A stretch of 7,150 nt of DNA. It comes from Alphaproteobacteria bacterium. Lineage in GTDB: Bacteria > Pseudomonadota > Alphaproteobacteria > Rhizobiales > Rhizobiaceae. The DNA lies in contig JAFKFE010000246.1 of the NCBI GenBank assembly GCA_017308345.1, positions 1 through 7,150 of the forward strand, in the 5' to 3' direction. Positions 1 through 5,487 of the stretch are shown piece by piece. The position numbers and the translations under genes were made by a program. Under the pieces are notes generated by a model, which had not been told where the DNA came from, made no database searches, and saw only the letters and a list, made by a program, of their open reading frames with translations. The first letter of the stretch is position 1; each line of letters opens with the position of its first letter.

Positions 1-85
1 GCTGATGGGCACCAAGCCCGAAGCGCGCTTCCGCTTCATCCAGGAGCGCGCCGAATTCGCCGAAACGGACGTGCTGGATATCTGA
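1..85 (+). CDS. parE: DNA topoisomerase IV subunit B, C-terminal end (partial)
   Basis: Only the last 27 codons are present (reading frame from base 2, stop TGA at 83-85); the gene begins before the window. The visible tail starts Leu-Met-Gly, continues through an Arg-Phe-Arg-Phe-Ile-Gln-Glu segment and ends in Leu-Asp-Ile. This is the typical end of GyrB/ParE proteins, where an LMG motif is followed about ten residues later by a [RK]xxFI(Q/E)E helix and an acidic-hydrophobic tail. The ATPase subunit of topoisomerase IV works with ParC in the cytoplasm to decatenate sister chromosomes. The Thr-Lys-Pro-Glu-Ala-Arg segment resembles alphaproteobacterial ParE more than GyrB, by memory of the families. 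GyrB is the main alternative. The FUSC transporter gene follows after 43 bp with no convincing terminator between them, so read-through is possible. Confidence 0.78.
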   Translation, partial: LMGTKPEARFRFIQERAEFAETDVLDI

Positions 86-87
86 TC

Positions 88-108
88 GCCTGCTGGTCCA
101 AAACAGGC
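88..108 (+). other. weak stem-loop between parE and the transporter gene
   Basis: GCCTG (88-92) pairs with CAGGC (104-108) around an 11-nt loop. No T-tract follows, so it is not a normal intrinsic terminator. Its last base is shared with the first base of the palindrome at 108-120, so the two stems cannot both form completely. A 5-bp stem with this loop size is easily found by chance. Confidence 0.22.
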
Positions 109-120
109 TCCGATACGGAG
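108..120 (+). promoter_or_regulatory. palindrome covering the transporter's Shine-Dalgarno site
   Basis: CTCCG (108-112), ATA loop, CGGAG (116-120) form a perfect 5-bp inverted repeat. The right arm contains GGAG (117-120), the only good ribosome-binding site for the GTG start at 129, with 8 nt of spacing. If it folds in the mRNA it would hide the ribosome-binding site. The pairing and the site are seen directly; a regulatory role is inference, and a three-base loop with a 5-bp stem may be only marginally stable. Confidence 0.4.
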
Positions 121-128
121 ACGGGCAT

Positions 129-2210
129 GTGACCTGGACGCGGCTGAAAGCGCTTGTCGAGACACCGCTGAGCGGTCTGACTCAGCCGACCCGTTCGGAC
201 TGGATTTTTGCCCTCCGCACTGTTTCGGCCGGGCTGATAGCGCTTCTTGTCGCCTACGCGCTGAAGCTCGACCATCCGCAATGGGCGATGATGACGGTGT
301 TCATCGTCGCGCAGCCGGTCGCAGGCATGGTGCTGGCGAAAGGCTTCTACCGGCTTCTCGGTACGTTGGCCGGCGGTCTGGCCGCTGTCGGCATCACGTC
401 ACTGTCCGGCGCCAATCCCTGGCTGCTGGTCACCGTCCTGGCGCTCTGGATCGGCGTCTGCACGCTCATATCCTCGCTGCTGCGCAACCCTGAGGCCTAT
501 GGCGCGGCGCTTGCCGGCTACACGGCGATGATCATCAGCCTGCCGGCCCTCGGGCAGCCGGTTGTCGTCGTCGACCTTGCCATTGCGCGCTGCGCCGAGA
601 TCGTGCTCGGCATCGTCTGCGCCGGTGTGACCAGCCGTCTGATCCTGCCGAAGCTCGCGGCCGGCGCCATCATTTCCAGGCTGAAGCGCAGCATCCTCGA
701 CCTCGCCGAATATGCCGGCGGCGCTTTTTCCGGCGGCGATCCGGCGAGCCTTGCCGCGCTCCAGCGCAAGCTGATCACCGACGCCCAGACGCTCGCCGAG
801 ATGCGCACCTACGCGCGGTTGGAAGCGCCGAGCTTCGCCCCCCGCGCCCACCCGGTGCGGCGCACCATCGGTCAGCTTCTGTGGGCGCTGTCGGCGGCGC
901 GCACTCTGCACAGCCATCGCGCGCCGAAGAATGCGGCGCTCATCCCGATGCGCCGGGACCTGAAAGCCTTTGTCGACGAACTGGCGGCGACACCCGGCGC
1001 GCTCGATGACACGGGGCCCTGGGTGGCCCGTCTAGACGCCATCGCGAGCAAGGCCAGGGAGGTGCCTGCACCCCCCAACGATAGCGGCCCAAACAATGCT
1101 GGCGAGGACAGGGTCGGCACCATAACCCGCCTTACGATTGCCGGTGATTTCGCCGAAGCGCTGAAACAGGTGATGGGCGGTCTCGACGCGCTTCGCTCGC
1201 CCGCCCCCCGAAAATCGAATGAGCGGGCCCAGCCGGCACTGGTCGTCCATCGCGACTACCAGGCCGCATGGCGCAATGCCGTGCGCGCCGCGCTCGCGAC
1301 GTTGCTCGTCGCAGTCTTCTGGCTGACGACCAAATGGTCGGAAGCGGCCGGCACCGTCATCCTCGTCGCCGTGGTATCCAGCCTGTTCGCGACACGCCCC
1401 GATCCGGTGCGGTCCGCCTGGGGTTTCTTCACGGGCACCCTGATCGCGCTGCCTTTTGCCTTCCTGGTCGGCCAGGTCGCGCTGCCGGCGCTGCCCGGCT
1501 TCGGCTGGTTCACGCTGTTCGTCGTGCCGATCCTGGTGCCCGCGGCGCTCGGCATGGCCAATCCGCGCCATGTCGGCGTCGCCACCGCTTTCGCCATCAA
1601 CTTCCTCGCCTTCCTGAGCCCGCATCAGCAGATGATCCACGATCCCGGGCCGTTCTTAGCCGGCTCGGCCTCGATCCTGGTCGGTATCCTGATTGCCATC
1701 GGCGTCTTCATCGTCGTGCTGCCTGCCGATCCCTGGGGCACCGTGGAGCGTATCTCGCAGGCGATACGGGAGGATCTGGCGCGGCTTTGCCTGCATGAAC
1801 GAATACCCCGGCGTTCGGTCTTCGAAAGCCTCGCCTATGACCGGATCAACCAGTTGATGCCGCAGGTGCAGCAGAGAGGCCGCAGGGGCGACCCCATTCT
1901 TGGCAGCAGCATCGCCGCGGTCACCGTCGGGCTGGAGGTGCTGCGGCTGCGTCACGCGCGGCTGGACTCGGCCGTGCCGCGCGAAACGGTCGAGTCCATC
2001 GGCAATTTCCTGCGCGGCCTGGCGCGCGAATTGCTGTTTCGACGACCGGGCGAGCCGCAGACCGCGACCATCGCGGTGGCAAGGCAATACGCGGCCGGCA
2101 TCGCCGACCGAAGCGACCGGTTCGAAATGCTGCGGATCGCCGCCTCGCTGCGCATCATCGCGGCGGCGATGGAAGACCATCCGGATTTCTTTGCCAAAGG
2201 CCGTGCTTGA
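129..2210 (+). CDS. FUSC/AaeB-family inner-membrane transporter (putative aromatic acid exporter)
   Basis: The 693-residue protein has the two-half FUSC architecture of E. coli AaeB, a p-hydroxybenzoate efflux pump of about 655 residues. A first bundle of about six hydrophobic segments lies at residues 28-172 and includes a His-Pro-Gln-Trp-Ala segment near the end of TM1, typical of the family. A soluble helical region covers about 180-375, with a proline-rich low-complexity stretch near 310-325. A second hydrophobic bundle lies at about 382-534 and ends in Pro-Ala-Asp-Pro-Trp, followed by a cytoplasmic tail. It is expected to export small, probably aromatic, acids across the inner membrane. 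The start is GTG at 129, because GGAG at 117-120 is well spaced and the ATG at 127 is followed at once by a stop codon. The usual partners (DUF1656 small membrane protein and HlyD-type fusion protein) are not adjacent, so the substrate is unassigned. Confidence 0.88.
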   Translation: MTWTRLKALVETPLSGLTQPTRSDWIFALRTVSAGLIALLVAYALKLDHPQWAMMTVFIVAQPVAGMVLAKGFYRLLGTLAGGLAAVGITSLSGANPWLLVTVLALWIGVCTLISSLLRNPEAYGAALAGYTAMIISLPALGQPVVVVDLAIARCAEIVLGIVCAGVTSRLILPKLAAGAIISRLKRSILDLAEYAGGAFSGGDPASLAALQRKLITDAQTLAEMRTYARLEAPSFAPRAHPVRRTIGQLLWALSAARTLHSHRAPKNAALIPMRRDLKAFVDELAATPGALDDTGPWVARLDAIASKAREVPAPPNDSGPNNAGEDRVGTITRLTIAGDFAEALKQVMGGLDALRSPAPRKSNERAQPALVVHRDYQAAWRNAVRAALATLLVAVFWLTTKWSEAAGTVILVAVVSSLFATRPDPVRSAWGFFTGTLIALPFAFLVGQVALPALPGFGWFTLFVVPILVPAALGMANPRHVGVATAFAINFLAFLSPHQQMIHDPGPFLAGSASILVGILIAIGVFIVVLPADPWGTVERISQAIREDLARLCLHERIPRRSVFESLAYDRINQLMPQVQQRGRRGDPILGSSIAAVTVGLEVLRLRHARLDSAVPRETVESIGNFLRGLARELLFRRPGEPQTATIAVARQYAAGIADRSDRFEMLRIAASLRIIAAAMEDHPDFFAKGRA

Positions 2211-2214
2211 GGCT

Positions 2215-3336
2215 TCAGGCCGCCGCTATCGACAGCGCGTGCCCGCGCGCGTTTTCGCGCAGTGCGTCGAGATGGATCGACTTCACCAGCGCAGCCAAAT
2301 CGCCCTCGGCCGACTGGCCGCCGAGCTCCTTCAGCATCAGCCAGCTCACTTCCTGCACGCCGGCGATACGCCGGCCGTTGGCGACCTCGCGCCATACCTT
2401 CAGCGCGCGCAGGATTATGCCATGCGTGGCCGGCGCAAGTCCGGCGCCGCGGAACAGCGCCTGCAGTGCAACATCATGCCCCCCGGCGAGAAGCGCCGTC
2501 ACCCGCTGCTCGGACTGTTGGGCCAAGGCCACCAGCGTCGAGCCGAAGAAGTCCACCTTGCCATGCGCGATGGTGCGGATGATGAAGCCGGCGGTGAGGT
2601 CGCCGCGCAGCCTCAGATGCTCGATCAGCGCGGCATGCTCCTCCATGCGCGTTCCCTCGATCAGCGTCACCGAGGCCTTCACGCAGGCATCGCGCATCAC
2701 GCGATCGGCGCGCGCCGCACCCATCATCGCCAGCACCAGCGGCGATCCCTTCAGGGTCTCGCCAAGCTTGACCAGCAGCATGTGCCGGCAGTCGGCCGGC
2801 AGTCGGCGATCGGCGATCAGCGCCTCGCGCACCAGCGGCAGATGGCCGTGCCGCTCGGCCATGCGGCGGAAGCTCACGGAAGCAATCTCGGCGCCGCTGT
2901 TGCCGATCAGCGCGGCACAGGCTTCCGGCTCGCCGATCTCGGCGATTGCAGCCGACAGCGGCATCGAGACGACCGGACGGTTGGCGATCAGCTTCTGCGT
3001 CGCCTTCTGGCCGCAGGCGACGCGCTCGACCAGATCGGCATCGGTAAGCAGCGGCGAACGCGCCAGCACCAGCGCCGCCACTTCCGGCTGGTCGGCGGCC
3101 AAGGCGCTGATCACCTGCGGCGGCGCGTGATGGCTCATCGACAGCGCGTCGGCGAGCGCCAGGCGCACCTTGCAGGACGCGTCGTCCAGAAGCAGCGTCA
3201 GCGCGGCCTCGGCGGCGCAGCGATCCTCGAACGGCAGATCCGAGTTGATATAGGCACGCGCCAGCGCGCTCGCGGCGGCCGCGCGCTCGGAAACCCTTGC
3301 CGTATCAATCCACCTGAGAAAGTGTGAAACAACCAT
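2215..3336 (-). CDS. DUF2336 domain protein (helical HEAT-like repeats)
   Basis: This 373-residue protein starts at ATG 3336-3334 with Met-Val-Val-Ser-His-Phe-Leu-Arg-Trp-Ile. The following Thr-Ala-Arg-Val-Ser-Glu-Arg-Ala-Ala-Ala segment and the Leu-Pro-Phe-Glu-Asp-Arg-Cys-Ala-Ala-Glu-Ala-Ala-Leu-Thr segment (about 34-47) are typical of the N-terminus of DUF2336 proteins. The rest is alanine- and leucine-rich paired helices resembling HEAT repeats, for example around residues 48-66, 84-109 and 135-180. There is no signal peptide or membrane segment. The family has no agreed function that I can name; a protein-binding scaffold is only an inference from the fold. The frame stays open for 86 more codons upstream, but that part lacks family character and runs across the start of the divergent MaoC gene. 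The best SD-like sequence (AAGGGG, complement of 3351-3356) lies 14 nt from the ATG, so the start is probable rather than certain. The gene is convergent with the transporter, with stop codons 4 bp apart. Confidence 0.85.
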   Translation of the reverse strand: MVVSHFLRWIDTARVSERAAAASALARAYINSDLPFEDRCAAEAALTLLLDDASCKVRLALADALSMSHHAPPQVISALAADQPEVAALVLARSPLLTDADLVERVACGQKATQKLIANRPVVSMPLSAAIAEIGEPEACAALIGNSGAEIASVSFRRMAERHGHLPLVREALIADRRLPADCRHMLLVKLGETLKGSPLVLAMMGAARADRVMRDACVKASVTLIEGTRMEEHAALIEHLRLRGDLTAGFIIRTIAHGKVDFFGSTLVALAQQSEQRVTALLAGGHDVALQALFRGAGLAPATHGIILRALKVWREVANGRRIAGVQEVSWLMLKELGGQSAEGDLAALVKSIHLDALRENARGHALSIAAA

Positions 3337-3398
3337 GCCGACCAGCTGCGCCCCTTGCCGGAACGTCCCGGCCCCGCTGGAAACGGTATGCCGGAAAT

Positions 3399-3430
3399 GG
3401 TTTACGAACGGTTCACCATGTTTCTTAACC
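3399..3430. promoter_or_regulatory. phased GGTT-type repeats in the divergent intergenic region
   Basis: GGTTTAC begins at 3399 and GGTTCAC at 3410, an 11-bp step or about one helical turn. TTAACC follows at 3425-3430, giving GGTTAA on the other strand. CGGTT (3409-3413) and AACCG (3427-3431) also form an inverted pair. The cluster lies about 63 bp before the DUF2336 start and 59 bp before the MaoC start, so it could serve either gene. TTAACC-like half-sites recall the CtrA recognition sequence of alphaproteobacteria, but the second half-site is degenerate. Identity of the binding protein is conjecture. Confidence 0.25.
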
Positions 3431-3431
3431 G

Positions 3432-3464
3432 GCTTGATGGAGGCGCAGCCAACGCCTATCAAGC
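3432..3464 (+). promoter_or_regulatory. 12-bp hairpin or operator just upstream of the hydratase-lyase operon
   Basis: GCTTGAT (3432-3438) pairs with ATCAAGC (3458-3464), and AGGCG (3441-3445) pairs with CGCCT (3453-3457). The loop is 7 nt (3446-3452), with a GG bulge (3439-3440) on the left strand only. The structure ends 10 nt before the SD site of the MaoC gene. There is no T-run after it, so it is not a simple terminator. It may be a 5' leader structure or a protein-binding palindrome. Confidence 0.5.
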
Positions 3465-3474
3465 AGGGGAAATT

Positions 3475-3480
3475 GGAGGA
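3475..3480 (+). promoter_or_regulatory. strong Shine-Dalgarno site for the MaoC-type hydratase
   Basis: GGAGGA at 3475-3480, 8 nt before the ATG at 3489, is the best ribosome-binding site in the window. It fixes the start of the hydratase, and with it the start of the operon, against the longer upstream open frames. Confidence 0.85.
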
Positions 3481-3488
3481 GATCGACC

Positions 3489-3941
3489 ATGGCCGGACTT
3501 TATCTGGAAGAATTCGTCGCCGGCCATGTCTTCCACCACACTCTGCGCAAGACCGTGACCGAGAGCGACAACATGCTGTTCTCGATGATGACACTGAACC
3601 CGCAGCCCTTGCACATCGATTTCGACTTCGCCGCGAAAACCGAATGGGGCAAGCCGCTGGTCAATTCCCTGTTCACGCTCGGCCTGATGATCGGCATTTC
3701 GGTGAACGACATCACCGTCGGCACAACGGTCGCCAATCTCGGCATGAAGGAAACCGTGTTCCCGCACCCCGTCTTCCACGGCGACACCATCCGGGTCGAG
3801 ACGACGGTTGTCTCCGTGCGCGAATCCAAATCGAAACCCGATCGCGGCATCGTCGAGTTCGAGCACCGCGCCTACAATCAGAACGATGTTCTTGTCGCCA
3901 GATGCATAAGGCAGGCAATGATGCTGAAGAAGGCCGCCTGA
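3489..3941 (+). CDS. MaoC-family hot-dog enoyl-CoA hydratase (itaconyl/mesaconyl-CoA hydratase-like)
   Basis: The 150-residue protein is a single hot-dog domain of the MaoC type, expected to add water reversibly to a 2-enoyl-CoA in the cytoplasm. It opens with a Tyr-Leu-Glu-Glu-Phe...Gly segment, has the active-site region Asn37-Pro-Gln-Pro-Leu-His42-Ile-Asp44, then a Gly-Lys-Pro-Leu-Val-Asn-Ser segment (54-60) and Pro-Val-Phe-His-Gly-Asp-Thr (about 95-101), which are standard for the family. In classic R-hydratases the catalytic pair is an Asp five residues before the His; here that position is Asn37. From memory this is shared by MaoC proteins paired with CitE-like lyases, such as mycobacterial Rv2499c beside Rv2498c. 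The stop overlaps the start of the lyase by one base (TGATG), which indicates translational coupling. Itaconyl-, mesaconyl- or a methyl-branched enoyl-CoA is a reasonable substrate guess, not proven. Confidence 0.87.
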   Translation: MAGLYLEEFVAGHVFHHTLRKTVTESDNMLFSMMTLNPQPLHIDFDFAAKTEWGKPLVNSLFTLGLMIGISVNDITVGTTVANLGMKETVFPHPVFHGDTIRVETTVVSVRESKSKPDRGIVEFEHRAYNQNDVLVARCIRQAMMLKKAA

Positions 3942-4822
3942 TGCGCTCCCTGCTCTTCGTGCCCGGCGATTCGGAACGGAAGCTGGAAAAAGGATTCGGA
4001 GCCGGCGCCGACGTGGTGATCGTCGATCTCGAGGATTCCGTCGCCGGCGCGAACAAGATTGCGGCGCGCGCGGTCGCGGCCGGCTTCATCTCGGATCAGA
4101 AGCACCGGAGAGGTTCCGCCATCTATGTGCGGGTCAACGACCTTTTCACCGGCCTCACCGACGACGATCTTGCGGCCCTCGTCCCCGCGAGGCCCGACGG
4201 CATCATGCTGCCCAAGTCGAACAGCGGGCTGGACGTCCAGCAACTCGCGGTCAAGCTTCGGGTCCATGAAGCCGAAAGCGGGCTGCCGGACGGCGCCATC
4301 AGAATCGTTCCGATCATCACCGAGACAGCGTCCGGCGTGCTGGCGGCGGCGAGCTATGCCGGGGCAAGCGCGCGGCTTGCCGGCCTGACCTGGGGCGCGG
4401 AGGACCTGTCGGCGGCGATCGGCGCGCGATCGGCCCGCGACGAGACCGGCCGCTACACCGACGTCTTTCGCCTGGCGCGCGCCATGACCATCCTGGCGGC
4501 GGGAGCGGCCGAGGTCGCCGCCATCGACACCGTCTTCCCCGATTTCCGCGACATGGCCGCCTTCGAGACAGAATGCCGCGAGGCCGAGCGCGACGGCTTC
4601 ACCGGCAAGATGGCGATCCATCCGGCGCAGGTGCCGGTCATCAACGCCGCCTTCACGCCGTCCGCCGAGGCGGTCGGGCGATCGCAGGCGATCGTCGACG
4701 CCTTCGCCGCGGCGGGAAACCCGGGCGTCGTCGGCATCGACGGCAAGATGTATGACCGACCGCATCTGCGGCTGGCCGAGCGCTTGCTGGCCCGCGCCAG
4801 GGCGGCGGGCAGCCCTGCCTGA
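3941..4822 (+). CDS. CitE-like CoA-ester lyase (HpcH/HpaI aldolase family)
   Basis: The 293-residue TIM-barrel protein belongs to the citrate lyase beta-subunit-like group, which cleaves beta-hydroxyacyl-CoA esters such as malyl-, methylmalyl- or citramalyl-CoA, or acts as a thioesterase on them. Visible motifs in order: the N-terminal Leu-Phe-Val-Pro-Gly-Asp segment (5-10); Asp-Leu-Glu-Asp-Ser-Val (29-34); Arg64 in an Arg-Val-Asn strand that contacts the carboxylate; the Mg-binding Glu128 in Thr-Glu-Thr-Ala-Ser-Gly; Asp155 in Gly-Ala-Glu-Asp-Leu; Gly-Lys-Met-Ala-Ile-His-Pro (222-228); and a C-terminal lid with Asp-Gly-Lys-Met-Tyr-Asp-Arg-Pro-His (268-276). All key residues are present, so it should be active. 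The ATG at 3941 is the start because it overlaps the MaoC stop and gives the normal family length; the same frame is open far upstream but without family similarity. The specific substrate cannot be read from sequence. Confidence 0.9.
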   Translation: MRSLLFVPGDSERKLEKGFGAGADVVIVDLEDSVAGANKIAARAVAAGFISDQKHRRGSAIYVRVNDLFTGLTDDDLAALVPARPDGIMLPKSNSGLDVQQLAVKLRVHEAESGLPDGAIRIVPIITETASGVLAAASYAGASARLAGLTWGAEDLSAAIGARSARDETGRYTDVFRLARAMTILAAGAAEVAAIDTVFPDFRDMAAFETECREAERDGFTGKMAIHPAQVPVINAAFTPSAEAVGRSQAIVDAFAAAGNPGVVGIDGKMYDRPHLRLAERLLARARAAGSPA

Positions 4823-4827
4823 GGGCT

Positions 4828-4853
4828 ACCAGACCATGCCCCCCTAGGCTGGT
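4828..4853. terminator. possible stem between convergent lyase and flavin reductase genes
   Basis: ACCAG (4828-4832) pairs with CTGGT (4849-4853), with an extra CC/GG pair inside (4834-4835 with 4847-4848). It sits in the 42-bp gap between two converging stop codons, where a bidirectional terminator would be expected. There is no clear T-tract on either side and the stem is short, so this is a weak candidate. Confidence 0.28.
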
Positions 4854-4864
4854 TGCCTCCTGTT

Positions 4865-5473
4865 CTAGTCCCTTCCCCAGCGTGGTCTTCGCATCGAGAA
4901 GATGTCGTCGACGCTGGCATAGTCCATATAGCCAAGCCGGCTGACAGTGCCGGCTTTAGTGATGTCGAAGAGACCCTCCTTGAGATAAGCGTCGTCGATG
5001 TAGACGCCCACGACCTCCCCCGCGACGACGACGGCGCCTGCCGAGGAGCCATCCAGTGCCCTCGGCCGAAAGATTTCCGTCACCCGGCATTCGAGTGCCG
5101 CCGGCGCCTCGGCCACGCGCGGCGGCGCGACGAGGCGCGACGGCGCCGTCGCAAGATGCGCATAGCCGAACTCGCTGACGCCGCGCGGCGCGTCGACGGA
5201 TGTGAGGTTCATCTTCTGCGCAAGGTCGCGGCTCACCAGATTGGCGACGAACTCGCCCGTTTCCGCCGCGATCGTAGCGCTGTCCTTCTCGCCTTCGGAC
5301 GAAAACCAGACGATGAACGGCCGCGTCGAAAAAGCGTTGAAAAACGAATAAGGAGCAAGATTGACCTTACCATCCTTGTCGATGGTCGAGATCCAGCCGA
5401 TCGGGCGTGGGGCCACGATCGCCTTCGACGGATCGTGGGGCAGGCCGTGGCCTTTTGAAGGTTCGTAGAACAT
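4865..5473 (-). CDS. flavin reductase family protein (FMN-binding split barrel)
   Basis: The 202-residue protein matches the flavin reductase-like domain, an FMN-binding split barrel that commonly supplies reduced flavin from NAD(P)H to a partner enzyme in the cytoplasm. Diagnostic stretches are Ala-Pro-Arg-Pro-Ile-Gly-Trp-Ile-Ser-Thr (21-30), Asn-Leu-Ala-Pro-Tyr-Ser-Phe-Phe-Asn (38-46), the Lys-Asp-Ser (63-65) phosphate-contact region, and Gly-Glu-Phe-Val-Ala-Asn-Leu-Val (73-80). The Ala-Pro-Arg-Pro-Ile-Gly-Trp form is usual for the group annotated as flavin reductase family or NTA monooxygenase component B-like. ATG at 5473-5471 lies 6 bp after the nitroreductase stop. Its SD-like AGGA overlaps that stop codon, so translation is probably coupled. 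No flavin-dependent monooxygenase is visible nearby, so the recipient of the reduced flavin, if any, is unknown. Confidence 0.87.
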   Translation of the reverse strand: MFYEPSKGHGLPHDPSKAIVAPRPIGWISTIDKDGKVNLAPYSFFNAFSTRPFIVWFSSEGEKDSATIAAETGEFVANLVSRDLAQKMNLTSVDAPRGVSEFGYAHLATAPSRLVAPPRVAEAPAALECRVTEIFRPRALDGSSAGAVVVAGEVVGVYIDDAYLKEGLFDITKAGTVSRLGYMDYASVDDIFSMRRPRWGRD

Positions 5474-5487
5474 CAGGTCCTAACCTG
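5474..5487 (-). promoter_or_regulatory. small palindrome over the nitroreductase stop and flavin reductase start signals
   Basis: In the mRNA sense (minus strand) CAGGT, loop TAGG, ACCTG form a perfect 5-bp inverted repeat directly in front of the flavin reductase ATG. The loop carries the nitroreductase TAG stop and most of the SD-like AGGA. Ribosomes finishing the first gene would open it, which fits translational coupling. The palindrome is seen; the role is inference. Confidence 0.35.

Noticed and set aside
1032..1640. 202-residue minus-strand frame inside the transporter gene
   Set aside because: It has a composition of Arg, Gly, Asp and Gln typical of an antisense shadow, without any recognisable domain.
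1900..3327. 475-residue open frame on the plus strand across the transporter's end and the DUF2336 gene
   Set aside because: It is rich in Arg, Gln and His without family features and lies antisense to a well-supported gene; such frames are common in high-GC DNA.
3337..3594. N-terminal extension of the DUF2336 frame by 86 codons
   Set aside because: The added residues show no DUF2336 character and would overlap the start and SD of the divergent MaoC gene, whose GGAGGA-ATG start is much stronger.
3335..3940. Upstream extension of the CoA-lyase frame, making a 495-residue protein
   Set aside because: The first 202 residues are basic, low-complexity translation that runs out of frame through the MaoC gene; the true start overlaps the MaoC stop.
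3878..4765. 295-residue minus-strand frame opposite the CoA-lyase
   Set aside because: It is antisense to a gene with all family motifs intact; its Arg/Gly/Asp-rich translation shows no domain.
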